A DNA stretch of 64,000 bases from Tridacna crocea (GCA_943736015.1 OX031071.1:12868119-12932118), one strand, 5' to 3'; numbered from the stretch's first letter, positions 50,600 through 62,469 are shown. The notes: generated by a model not told the origin, from the letters alone. Program-made: numbers and translations.

Positions 50600-53100
50600 C
50601 CTTTAAATTGCTCCGGCAGCCTGTGTTTCTCAATCTACAGAAACTTATTCAGCGTTCAGAGAATCGATGGAGCCTTAATCTATAAAGGCTTTAACAGTTT
50701 TCAGAACGCTGAGAGTCTTTTTTATTATCTATAAAACCTTCTCTATTGCTCAGAAATCTGCTAGGGTTTTTGTTCCTTGATCTACCCAACCTTCTTTAGT
50801 GTTTAGAAAGCTGAAAGGGACTTTAATTCTTGATCTTCCAACCATCTTCAATGTTCAGAAAGCTGAAAGGGATTTTCTTTCTTGATCTACCAAACATCTT
50901 CAATGTTCATAAAGCTGACAGGCACTTTGTTTCTTGATCTACCAACCATCTTCAATGTTCATAAAGCTGAAAGGCACTTTGTTTCTTGACCTACCAACCA
51001 TCTCTAATGTTCATAAAGCTGAAAGACACTTTGTTTCTTGATCTACCAACCATCTTCAATGTTCATAAAGCTGAAAGGAACTTTGTTTCTTGATCTTCCA
51101 AACATCTTCAATGTTCAGAGAGCTGAAAGGCACTTTTTTTCTTGTTCTACCAACCATTTTCAATGTTCAGAAAGCTGAAAGGAACTTTCTTTCTTAATCT
51201 ACCAACCATCTCAAATGTTAAGAAAGCTGAAAAAGACTTTGTTTCTTGATCTACCAACCATCTTCAATGTTCAGAAAGCTGAAAGGGACTTTTTTTCTTG
51301 ATTTACCCAACGTTCTTTAGTGTACAGACAGCTGAAAGGGATTTTCTTTCTTGATCTACCAACCATTTTCAATGTTCAGAAAGCTGAAAGGAACTTTGTT
51401 TCTTGATCTTCCCAAAATCTTCAATGTTCAGAAAGATGAGAAGAACTTTGTTTCTTGATCTACCAAACATCTTCAATATTCAGAAAGCTGAAAGGGACTT
51501 TGTTTCTTGATCTACCAATCATCTTCAATGTTCATAAAGCTGAAAGGAACTTTGTTTCATGATCTACCAGCCATCTTCAATGTTCAGAAAGCTGAAAGGA
51601 TCTTTGTTTCTTGATCTACCAACCATCTTCAGTGTTAAGAAAGCTGAAAGAGACTTTGTTTCTTGATCTACCAACCATCATCAGTGTTCAGAGAGCTGAA
51701 AGGCATTTTGTTTCTTGATCTACCAACCATCTTCCATGTTCATAAAGTTGAAAGAGACTTTGTTTCATGATCTACCAACCATCTCTAATGTTCAGAAAGC
51801 TGAAAGAGACTTTGTTTCTTGATCTACCAACCATCTTCAGTGTTAAGAAAGCTGAAAGAGACTTTGTTTCTTGATCTACCAACCATCTTCAGTGTTCATA
51901 AAGCTAAAAGGCACTTTGTTTTTCTTGTTCTACCAACCATCTTCAGTGTTCATAAAGCTGAAATGCACTTTGTTTCTTGATCTACCAACCATCTTCAGTG
52001 TTCAGAAAGCTGAAAGGAACTTTGTTTCTTATTCTACCAACCATCTTCAATGTTCATAAAGCTGAAAAGCACTTTGTTTCTTGATCTACCAACCATCTCT
52101 AATGTTCAGAAAGCTGAAAGGGACTTTGTTTCTTGATCTGCCAATCATCTTCAATGTTCAGAAAGCTGAAAGGCACTTTGTTTCTTGATCTGCCAATCAT
52201 CTTCAATGTTCAGAAAGCTGAAAAGGACTTTGTGTTTTGATCTAGTAACCATCTTCAAAGTTCAGAAAGCTGAAAGGAACTTTCTTTTAGGATCTACCAA
52301 CCACCTTCAAAATTCAGAAAACTTAAAGGGACTTTGTTTCCTATTCTTCCAACCATCTTCAATGTTCAGAAAGCTGAAAGAGACTTTTTTTCTTCCATTA
52401 TCTAGCAACAATCTTCAATTTTAAGAAAGCTGAAAGGATCTTTGTTTCTTGATCTTCCAACCATCTTCCATGTTCCGAAAGCTGAAAGGGACTTTGATTC
52501 TTGATCTACCAAACATCTTTCATGTTCATAAAGCTGAAAGAGACTTTGATTCTTGATCTACCAACCATCTTCAATGTTCAGAAAGCTGAAAGGGACTTTG
52601 ATTCTTGATCTTCCAACCATATTCAATCTTCATTAAGCTGAAAAAGACTTTGATTCTTGATCTACCAGCCATCTTCAATGTTCAGAAAGCTAAAAGGAAC
52701 TTTGTTTCTTGATCTACCAAACATCTTCAATGTTCAGAAAGCTGTAAGGGACTTTCATTCATGATCTACCAGCCATCTTCAATGTTCAGAAAGCTGTAAG
52801 GGACGTTTATTCTTAATCTACCAACCATCTTCAGTGTTCAAAAGCTGAAAGACACTTTGTGTCTTGATCTGCCAAACATTTTCAATGTTCAGAAAGCTGA
52901 AAGGGACTTTGTTGCTTGATTTTTCAACCATCTTCTATGTTCAGAAAGCTGAAAGGGACTTTGTTTCATGATCTATCAACCATCTTCAATGTTCAGAAAG
53001 CTGAAAGGGACTTTGTTGCTTGATTTTTCAACCATCTTCTATGTTCAGAAAGCTGAAAGGGACTTTGTTTCTTGATCTTCCAACCATCTTCAATGTTCAG
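50600..53100 (+). repeat. 52-bp minisatellite, long array (~45-48 units)
   Basis: The unit is TTGATCTACCAACCATCTTC, AATGTTCAGAAAGCTGAAAG, GGACTTTGTTTC. Units are degenerate before about 50790 and regular after, with occasional longer or altered ones. 52 is not a multiple of three, so the reading frames across it (for example repeated 'NHLQCSESxKxxFVS'-like peptides) change frame each unit and are not genes. Confidence 0.92.
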
Positions 53101-53635
53101 TTATTACCTAGGTTTTTTGTAATGTTGTAAGGTATTATTTTTTAGGGTTTTTTTTTCTCTCTTTTTTTCGTGTTCTTTCTGAAAGGGCCAGTTCTAGAAC
53201 TTCTTCGTTGATGAAGCTGAAGCCGCTTGATCAAGAGTTAAGAGGTCGAGTCTGGATGGACACAGATCATACGATCCATACTCTTGCAAAAGGGGGACTT
53301 AATGTATTTCTTTAATCCATTGTACCATGCAAGTAATCGTGTAACTATGAAAAATGAAAATCTATTTATGAAACAACACACTGAATTACGGAGTACACTG
53401 GTCCTTTTTAATGCAGAAAACTGACCAAATAAGAAAGTATTGATCCAGGCCAGCATGCAAAGACTGCGCTACTTTTTTTTCTCAAATGCAATGAGCCCCC
53501 TTTTCACAGAGCATGGACCATGTAGATAAAACAGCGAAAGTTTGTGTTAGTCTAATTATAGTAGTATATAACTCGGAAATAGAGACTCTACTATACGGTC
53601 AAATAATTAACATTTTTTTGGTGTAACTGACTTAC
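53101..53635. other. non-coding stretch, nothing recognised
   Basis: A T-rich start (53120-53170), then unique-looking sequence. Confidence 0.45.
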
Positions 53636-53827
53636 CAGAGCTCAAGATAGAGGGAGTGATTTTGATTTCAAAACTGAAAGTCTTCATTACACTCTATAAA
53701 ACCCTATGATGTAGGTACTCATTAGAATTGTCTCACCGAGACAATTCTAATGAGTACCCACATCATAGGGTTTCGAAGAGAAATAATGACTTTAGAATAC
53801 CCTCACTCCCTCTTAACTAAAGCTCTG
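53636..53827. mobile_element. 192-bp fold-back element
   Basis: CAGAGCTCAAGATAGAGGGA at the left pairs with TCCCTCTTAACTAAAGCTCT at the right. The inner 33-base arms (ACCCTATGATGTAGGTACTC, ATTAGAATTGTCTC) are almost perfect around ACCG at about 53731. Non-coding; I saw no second copy. Confidence 0.7.
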
Positions 53828-54307
53828 ACTACGCTAGATTATGACCTACTTCTCAGTATTGATTACTCCGAAGTGAATGGACAGCTATTTGTGGTCGGTC
53901 AAAAATAAGCAAATGTTTATTTTGCGGGCCCTGAAGGCCTATTTGCGGGTAGGCCTGATTTACGAGACCATTGTACAAGCTTTGTCACCGCTAACTGAAA
54001 ACCATGAGGCACTTATTCACAACGAGCAATGGCTTCTTTTTCAACGATGATTTAGATTTTTATATCATTTTGCAAAAGATATTGGTCGATCGATTGTATT
54101 GTATTTAACGCCGTTTTCATTATCATTTCAGTTAGATCACGGCGGCTAGTGCATGTATTCATGCTTTCCTTGAGTTTATTTTCTTCATATTTTAAGTTAG
54201 ATCTACTCATTCTAATTGAGGTTTGCAAATGACTTAAATTTAGACCGTTCTAAATTTTTGGCATATTGTAATGGGTTAAAGTACTTTTATAAAGAACAAA
54301 CAATTGC
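53828..54307. other. non-coding stretch, nothing recognised
   Basis: No supported feature. 54105-54150 shares 'ACGCCGTTTTCATTATCATT' with 48370-48395 in diverged form. Confidence 0.4.
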
Positions 54308-54534
54308 TTAAGTCTTTCTCAAACAAGCCCTGTTTTTTACGTGTCTGCAGTAAAAGTCTTTTGAAAACACTATGGGAAAAGGAGAAATTGCTCATAACAA
54401 GCAATTTCTGCTTTTCCAACAGTATTTTCTACCGTTTTCGAGCACTTTCTACCATTTCTCCAAATCTAAAATTGTCATCCGCAAACTCTTTCGGTTTTGA
54501 AGAGTCCAAAATTTGTCGTTTGGGAAAGTGCTAA
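54308..54534. mobile_element. TTAA hairpin MITE, full copy
   Basis: TTAAGTCTTTCTCAAACAAG at the left and TTTGTCGTTTGGGAAAGTGC then TAA at the right. The centre is TGGGAAAAGGAGAAATTGCT / AGCAATTTCTGCTTTTCCAA. 227 bases. Confidence 0.65.
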
Positions 54535-54879
54535 ACTACATGAAGATTCCAGTCTCAGTGCCAATAATTACCTACATGACATGGCAATTCGTAAATAACA
54601 TCAGTACAACTAATGTCATTTTGAAGTCTATACTGGTCCCCCTTGTTCATTTAGAGATACATACTATACACTATTTGCTTTATCAGGGAAGGTAACAAAG
54701 AAATTTGAAGTCTACAGGGATAGAGTTTTTTCCCTTGATGTAATAGAAGTAGGAGGCTTTTACTTCTCTCAATTTCCACAAATAGGATCATCTGTCAGAA
54801 CAGCAATATAAAAACGTCCTTACATTACAAAGTATTTAACAATGGGTTATAAATAATCGTTATGTAAAAAAGTTGGGGG

Positions 54880-55050
54880 AGACAGACAGACTGACAGACA
54901 GGCTGGGGTTGGGGGGGGGGGGGGGGGGGAGGCGCAGGCAGACAGGCGGGCTGACAGTTAGACAGGCTTCATGGAGGTAGGCGATGCCCCCATAAGTAGG
55001 CGATGCCCCCACCATTCAAGTAGGCGATGCCCCCATAACGGGACGATGCC
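54880..55050 (+). repeat. G-run and GTAGGCGATGCCCCCA tandem motif
   Basis: A long nearly pure G stretch (54909-54930) is bounded by ACAGACAGACTGACAGACAG-type repeats. Then follow three GTAGGCGATGCCCCCA copies (54975-55035) and an inverted partner GGGACGATGCCTACCT. Confidence 0.7.
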
Positions 55051-55249
55051 TACCTAAAGTGTTACGCTTATCAGAGATGACATTTTAGCGTTTGCTAACT
55101 GACGGGTGATAGTTATTTTGTCATGACACAATTTCTAACCCCTCGTTCGTCCATACATGAGCCATACTGACTATTTGTCCGACTGTCTGTCGGTCGGTCT
55201 GTCTTCTGCGTTTTGTAACTTTTGTTTATTTTTTTCCCAAAGAACTCAA

Positions 55250-55440
55250 GGCTTTACCACACAGTTCCGAGTTTAAACATTCACGAGGAAAATATTAAGT
55301 AAACGGCATTTTCTTTATTTCCCACAATGTTTTCTACTCATATAGAGACAAATCATATTATATAAACCGCATTTAGTCTGTACATCTGCAAATGCTTTCA
55401 ACTAGGCCAAGTCTGAAATTGTCTCGTGTAAGAGATAATA
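55250..55440. mobile_element. TTAA hairpin MITE, degenerate copy
   Basis: The order of family segments is kept (CACACAGTTCCGAG; ATTTCCCACAATGTTTTCTA; TCTGCAAATGCTTTCAACTA; TCTCGTGTAAGAGATAA), but the ends are decayed. Confidence 0.45.
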
Positions 55441-55570
55441 AACACATTTTTGAATCTCTTCCTTCTTTTAATGAAAAACAAGAATTACATGTAGCTTGAG
55501 CAGCAATTAAAATATTGAGGGCTCAAATCACCTTTTCTAACCCGACGAATAGGATCCATTATATTTTGAT

Positions 55571-55835
55571 GCCCGACCGGATAGCTCAATGGCTAGCGCA
55601 TCTAACTCGTGACCTGGTGATTGCAATTTCTATAAACGTTTAAGGCGAACTTTCTTTCCGGGCTTTGTTCGCCTCTTACCTTTGTTTCGAGTGGGAAAAG
55701 TAGTCAGTAGTTTGGAAAGAAAAATGTGTCAAGAGTGATGTCAGAAAACCAGGAAACACATGCCTAGGTGCACTGACCGACATGATGATCTGGAGTTAAA
55801 CTCCGATACAATACAACAGTCGAAATTGCTATAAC
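55571..55835 (+). mobile_element. tRNA-derived SINE, second copy
   Basis: The 10-bp duplication ATATTTTGAT lies at 55561-55570 and 55836-55845. The head has TAGCTCAATGGCTAGCGC (A box), but the B box is degraded. The body AGGCGAACTTTCTTTCCGGG and tail ACTCCGATACAATACAAC match 40812-41050. Confidence 0.8.
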
Positions 55836-55845
55836 ATATTTTGAT

Positions 55846-56500
55846 AGACAAATACATGTATTCAATGAATATAAGAAACTATTTTTTTCCAGCATCGTTG
55901 AAACCTGGTAACAACTTAGTAGAAGATTTATAGAAAAAACACGAGAATGAAATTTAAATATATACATTATCTTTCTAACTAGGTGAACGATTTATGTAAA
56001 TTCTATTGCACAGTTTTAGGAACAGACTGTTACACTCGCTTATTGGCGGTGCAAAAATTCTTTTGACCAATGACAAAACAGGGGCGGAGTTAAAAAATTC
56101 TGGTTGTTATAACCTTGCAATCATAATCATGGATAAGATGTTTGACATCTCCGATCAAGGAATATCTCGCTTCCAACCGTTTAGAATTGTGAATTATTTT
56201 TTTTTTTAATCATTAAACTTTGTATTACTGCCATGTGATGCAATTAAGCTTATTTATTTTTACTTTTCCAAAATTTAAGATTTTGGAAGGAAACTATCTT
56301 GCATTCACGAAAGATTTATTTAGGAAAAAGCAGTTTCGACAAAATTAAAAAAAAAAAAGAAAAAAAAATTATGCTGCAAATGCTTGAAACGTTCAAAATG
56401 ACCTTTTAAATCTGAAAAACAATATTTTCATATGTATTTTACGTTATGCATGTTGCGACATCAAAATACTAGAGTTTGAAAACTACTACAATGTAACCAT
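55846..56500. other. non-coding stretch with CCAAT/GC-box-like cluster
   Basis: At 56041-56095 an ATTGG, a CCAAT and a GGGGCGGAG lie within 55 bases, a promoter-like arrangement. No coding sequence was tied to it, so I leave it unassigned. Confidence 0.3.
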
Positions 56501-59263
56501 TCTGTGTCTCTCATTGTCTCTCTCCGGCTCTCTCTCCCTCATCTCTCTCCAAGATTTTCTTTTCGTTCTTTCCCCCACTGAGTTTCATTGGTCTTTCCTT
56601 CATTCCTTCCTTCCTTGTTACAAATCGCCAATGACTTTATAATGCTAACCGTCCAGAGTCGTTTCTGTCAGGGTAGGCGATGCCTGCCTGTCAGACACAG
56701 ATCCCAAAGAAGAACGATTATAACAGATAACTCTTTCGTCTTGTTGACTTTATTATTCTGACGCTTTCTTTTCTTCTTTCCTTCCTCCCTGATACCATTC
56801 GGCCATGACATTGTAATGTTACCCGTCCAGAGTCGTGTCTGTCAGGGTAGGCGATGCCTGCCTTTCAGATACAGATCCTGGTGAAACAGGCTACATTCTC
56901 GACATGGCACCTATATTCATTGGTAATTCCTTCCTTCCTTCCTTCCTTCCATTTTTTTCTTCTTTCCTTCAGGACGTTCTTTCTTTTTTCCTAACTTCCT
57001 TCCACCCTCCATCCCTTCCTTCGTTCCATCTTTTCTTATTCCCCCATCCCTTCCCTTCTTTCGTCCTTAGCAAAAGTTAATATACTTAAAACTAATCTTT
57101 CCTTCATTCTTTCTTTCCTCCCTTCCTTCCTTCCGTCTTTCCTTCCTCAGCAAAAGTCGGCGATGGCCTTTGTGAAGCTAATCGTCCAGATTCCTGTCTG
57201 TCAGGGTATGCGATGCCTGCCTGTCAAAGATCGCAATAAAAACGATTAAATTACTGTCATCGTATTGTCTATATTGCAAAAAAGATGTTCTTTCTTTCTT
57301 TCTCAAGTGTAAATCGGCCGTGACCTTTTTGATACTTACCGACCAGAATCCTGTCTCTCAGGGTAGGCAATGCCTGCCTGTCAGACATATATTCTGTTGA
57401 AACAGAACATATGCTCATATTATTAAATGTATTTTAAAGTTCGTTCCTTCCTTCCTCTCATCCTTCCTTCTTTCCTCCCATCCTTCTTTCATTCCTTCCT
57501 TCCTTCCTTCCTTCCTACCATGCTTCATTTTTCTTTGAAATTCCCTGTAAGTCCAACAGTCAATACGGCCTGTGCTCTACCGATACCCCATGTAGAGAGA
57601 CAATCAATAATCGATAATTGATCGCAGCGTGATGTCAGCAAACACAATCTTCTCTTTTTCTTCCTCCCTATAACTCTTTCACATATGAAATAATAAATTG
57701 CAGTTTTTCAAAGGCTAAAAATACGCCTCCTTTGTAAGATCAAGAAACAATTCGGTCAGATATCAGACTGCAGCTTCTTTGCAGTCCGATCTTGATCTAC
57801 ATTGTCCACAAAAGCTTCTTGTGTCTACAATAAGGAAAGAGTTCATTCTTTTGTCATGCATTCTTTCTTTCTTATTTTTCTTCCTTTCATTCTCTCTCTC
57901 TCTCTCTCTCTTTCTTTTCTGTCTTTCTGCAGTCTGATCTTGAGCTACATTGTCCATAAAAGCTTATTGTGTCTACAGTAAAGGAGGAATTGATTCTTTA
58001 TTTCTTTCTTGCCTTCTTTCATTCTTGTTTTTTTCTTTCGTTTTTATTTCATTTTTCTTTTTCTCTTTCTCTGTTTCTATGGTGTCTATCTACAGTGTAT
58101 CTATGGTGTCAAAATTCTTACGTTCCAAGAGTCTGTTAGGGTAGGCGATGAACAGACCACATTTTCATTATTTTACCTACATGAAAATTGTCCGTCCTTC
58201 CTTCTTTCCTTCCTTCCTTCCTTCCTTCCTTTGAAATTCCACTGTAAATCCAAGAGCCAATATGGCCTGTGCTCTACCGATACCCCATGTAAAGAGACAA
58301 TCAATAATCGATAATTGATCGCAGCGTGATGCCAGCAAACACAATGTTCCCTTTTTCTCCCTCCCTTAACGCTTCCACTTCTAAAATTATAAATTGCAGT
58401 TTTTCAAAGGCTAAAAATACGCCTCCTTTGTAAGATCAAGAAACAGTTCGGTCATAATCTAGAATATATAAACAGATAGTACAGATCAGATATCAGACTG
58501 CACTTTCTTCGAGGTCTGATCCTGATCCACACTGTCCACAAACCTTCTTGTGTGTACGGTAAAGAACGAGTCATTTCTTTCTTTCTTTCCTTCCTTCCTT
58601 CTTTCCTTCCTTCCTTCTTGTAAATCTGCCATGGCCTTTGTTATACGTACCGTTTAGACTTTTTCCATACTGTTTTCATTACTGTTTTCGTTAGTGCTAA
58701 AAAAGTTTTAACGGTGTTTAAAAAGCCTTTCGTAGCTACACAGTGATGTACAAAACTTTTCGATCGGCCGTAATTTAAGAACTACAGAGCTTGCGAAAGG
58801 TTTCTTCATCAGGTCGAATTTTTTCAATTTTCAGAAATCGGCATATTTTCAGAATAGTTTTTTCGACTTTTCCATACTGTTTTCATTATTGCTAAACACC
58901 TTTTAACGCTGTTTAAAATAGCCTTTCGCAGCCACACAGTAATGAATGAAACTTTTCGATCGGCCTTAATCTAAGAAGTGCTTGGCCTGCAAAAGGTTTT
59001 TTCATCATGTCGAATTTTTGAATTTTCAGAAATCGGCACATTTCAGAAAAGTCTTATTTTGCTTTTTCCCTAATGTTTTCATTAGTGCTAAAAACTTTTA
59101 ACAGTGTTTCACATAGGCTTTCTCAGCTACACAATGGTATATAAATTTTTTCGATCGGCCAAATCAGATCAAATATCAGATTGCACTTTCTTTGCAGCCT
59201 GATCTTGATCTTTACAGTTCCCTACAAGAAGTTTAGTGTAGCTTTCTTAAATGAATAACGTTT

Positions 59264-59303
<40 letters not shown>

Positions 59304-61130
59304 TCCTTCCTTCCTTCCTTCCTATATAACTTACCTCCTTTCATATTAAAATAATTCGGCAATGACTTTATAATGCTAACCCTCCAGAGTCGTGTCTGTC
59401 AGGGTAGGCGATGCCTGCCTTTCAGACACAGATCCCAAAAAGAACGATTATAACAGATATCTCTTTCGTATTGTTGACTATATTATGCTGACGCTTTGTT
59501 TCTTTCCTTCTAACCGTCCAGAGTCGTGTCGGTCAGGGTAGGCGATGCCTGCCTGTCAGACACAGATCCCAAGAAGAATGATTATAACAGATATCTCTTT
59601 TGTCTTCCATTATACTGACGCTTTTTTTCTTTCTCTCCTTCCTTCCTTGTTGCCATTCGGCAATGACATTGTGATGCTAACCGTCCAGAGTCGTGTCTGT
59701 CAGGGTAAGCGATGCCTGCCTGTCAGACACAGATCCCAACAAGAAGTTTCGTGTAGCTTTCTTAAATAGTTTACGTTTTCTTTCTTTCTTTTTTTCTATT
59801 TATTTCTTTCTATCTTTCCTTCTTTACATCTTCTTTCCTTCCTTCCTATATCATTAACTTCCTTTCCTATTAGTATGAATAGGCTATGACATTGTAATGC
59901 TAACCGTCCAGAGTCATGTCTGTCAGGGTAAGCGATGCCTGCCTGTCAGACACAGATCCCAACAAGAACATTCCTGTAGCTTTCTTCAATACATGTTAGT
60001 AACGATTTCTTCTTTCCGTCCTTCCGTCTTCTTTTTTCTTTCCCGAGTCCTTACTTCATTCCCTCCTTTTTTTCTTTTCTTCCTCACTTCCTTCCTAGAG
60101 GAATTGTACCAAATGTAGTACATTTCCGCTAGTTTTGTTTGGCCTGACCATCAATATTTTCATGCTGCATAATTTTGCTACTTTGTCCTTCCTGCTTCCA
60201 TTAGAGTTAAAAAACTTTTAACAGAGTTTCAAAGAGCCTTTCGTAGCTACACAGTGATGTATAAAACTTTTTGATCGGCCTAAATTTAAGAACTACTGAG
60301 CTTGTGAAAGGTTTCTTTATCAGGTCGAATTTTCTGCTTTTCTTTTTCAATTTTCAGAAATCGGCACATTTTCGGAATAGTTTTTTCGACCTTTTTATAC
60401 TGTTTTCATTAGTGCTATTTTTTTAACGTTGATTAAAATAGCCTTTCACAGCTACACAGTAATGTATGAAACTTTTCGATCGGCCTAAATCTAAGAAGTG
60501 CTTGGCCTGCAAAAGGTTTTTTCATCAGGTCGAATTTTTGAATTTTCAGAATAGTTGTTTATACTTTTTGCATAATGTTTTCATAAGTGCTAAAAACTTT
60601 AAACAGTGTTTCACATAGGCTTTCTCGGCTACACAATGGTATATAGATTTTTTCGATCGGCCTAATGAGATCAAATATCAGACTGCACTATCTTTGCAGC
60701 CTGATCTTGATCTTCACTGTTTCCAACAAGAGGTTTCGTGTAGCTTTCTTAAATAGTTAATGTTTTCTTTCTTTCTTTCTTTCTTTCTTTATTTATTTAT
60801 TTATTTATTTATTTCTATCTTTCCTTCTTTACATCTTCTTTCCTTCCTTCCTATATAACTAACTTCCTCTCCTATTAGTATGAATCGGCTATGACATTGT
60901 AATGCTAACCGTCCAGAGTCATGTCTGTCAGGGTAAGCGATGCCTGCCTGTCAGACACAGATCCCAACAAGAACATTCCTGTAGCTTTCTTTAATACATG
61001 TTAGTAACGATTTCTTACTTGCTTCCTTCCGTCTTTTTTTTTTTTTTTTTTCTTTCTTTCCTTCCTCACTTCATTCCCTCCTTTTTTTTCTTTTCTGCCT
61101 CACTTCCTTCCTTCCTAGCGGAATTGTACC
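56501..61130 (+). repeat. CTTT/CCTT microsatellite and hairpin mosaic
   Basis: Pyrimidine runs (CTTTCTTTC, CCTTCCTTCC) recur at more than fifteen places. Between them is a unit with ATGCTAACCGTCCAGAGTCG followed by a hairpin: stem GTGTCTGTCAGG / CCTGTCAGACAC, one mismatch, 14-base loop GTAGGCGATGCCTG. Hairpin copies lie near 56662, 56833, 57191, 57352, 58129 (weak), 59392, 59525, 59693, 59918 and 60924. Blocks are also duplicated: 57541-57760 with 58237-58445, and 59737-60335 with 60724-61353. Confidence 0.8.
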
Positions 61131-61362
61131 AAATGTAGTACATTTCCGCTGGTTTTGTTTGGCCTGACCATCAATATTTTCATGCTGCATAACTTTGCTA
61201 CTTTGTCCATCCTGCTTTCATTAGAGCTAAAAAACTTTTAACAGAGTTTCAAAAAGCCTTTCGCAGTTACACAGTGATGTATAAAACTTTTTGATCGGCC
61301 TAAATTTACGAACTACTGAGCTTGCGAAAGGTTTCTTAATCATGTCGAATTTTCTATTTTTC
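58640..61362 (+). repeat. ~190-bp satellite-like unit, plus orientation copies
   Basis: Units read CATACTGTTTTCATTAGTGC, AACTTTTAACAGTGTTT, TAGCCTTTCGCAGCTACACA, TTTTCGATCGGCCTAA, AAAGGTTTCTTCATCAGGTC and TTTTCAGAAATCGGCA. Copies occur at 58660-59160 (three), 60190-60665 (three) and 61200-61362, separated by the microsatellite mosaic. Non-coding. Confidence 0.75.
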
Positions 61363-62460
61363 TACAGCTCTTAAATTTAAGCCGATCTTAAAGTTTTATG
61401 CATCATTGTGTAGCTTAAAAAGCCTATTTGAAACTCTGTTAAAAAGTTTTTAACACTCCTGAAAACAGTATAGAAAAAGCCGGCATTTAGCAATGTCGAG
61501 TTATTCAAGAGCAAGCCTAACAAATCCTCAGACAAGGACATATTTTTGTATTTTTCCGCACGATTTTTTACCCTTGCCACTCGAAACACTTTTGACCTTA
61601 TTTCCTGTGCTTAGTTTTAGTCCGATCGCAATGTTTTAAATACTATTTTGTTGCCTAGGAAGTCTATTTGAAACTCTTAAAGTTCTAAGCAGTTTTCTGT
61701 GGCTGAGTAGGTCCATTTGAATTGCCGTAAACGGTTTCTTACCACTACAGAAAACAGTGTGGAAAAAGTCGAAAAACCATTCCGAAAACTGGCTAATTTT
61801 TAAAAGTCGAAAAATTGGACCTCATCAAGGAACCTTTTCAGGGCCCTGCAGCTCTTAAATATAAGCCGATCTTAATGTTCTAAGCATCATTCTGTAGCGG
61901 AGTACGTCTATTTAAATCGCCGTAAAAAGTTTTTTGGCACTACTGAAAACAGTGTGAAAAAGTCGAAAGACCATTTCGAAAATGGTCCGATTTCTGAAAA
62001 GTCGAAAAATTTTACCTCTTCAAGAAACCTTTTCAGGGCCCTACAGCTCTTATATATAAGCCGATCTTAAAGATTTATGCACCATTGTGTATATGAGAAA
62101 GCGTAGTTGAAACTGTTAAAAATGTTTTAGCACTACTGAAAACAGTTTATAAAAAGCAGGCGTCAGCAATGGCGAGTTATTCAAGGGCAAGCCTAAAAAT
62201 AATCCTCAGACAAGGACATATTTTTGTTTTTTTCCGCACGATCTTTACGCTTGCCTCTCAAAACCCTTTGACTTTATTTCCTGTGCTTAGTTTTAGTCCG
62301 ATCGCAATGTTTGAAATACTATATTGTAGCCTTGGAAGTCTTTTTGAAACTCTGTTACAACATTTTTAGCAGTACTAAAAACAGTGTGGAAAAAGTCGAA
62401 AAACCATTCCGAAAACGAACCCATTTCTGAAAAGAAGAAAAATTCGACCTCATTAAGGGG
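61363..62460 (-). repeat. ~190-bp satellite-like unit, inverted copies
   Basis: The same unit on the other strand: AAGCCGATCTTAAAGTTTTA, GTGTAGCTTAAAAAGCC, ACTCTGTTAAAAAGTTTTTA and CTGAAAACAGTATAGAAAAA. About five diverged copies are centred near 61430, 61680, 61900, 62090 and 62340. The orientation flips at about 61363, where the last plus copy and the first minus copy meet at TTTTCTACAGCTCTTAAATT. Confidence 0.7.
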
Positions 62461-62469
62461 ACACCCTAA

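Noticed and set aside
51871-52424. Repeated short peptides as a repeat protein
   Set aside because: The 52-base unit shifts frame at every repeat; only chance open stretches.
50600-53100. CRISPR-like array
   Set aside because: Units are contiguous with no unique spacers and the context is eukaryotic; it is a minisatellite.
56041-56095. Promoter with CCAAT and GC boxes
   Set aside because: Suggestive motif spacing only; no first exon or transcript evidence in either direction.
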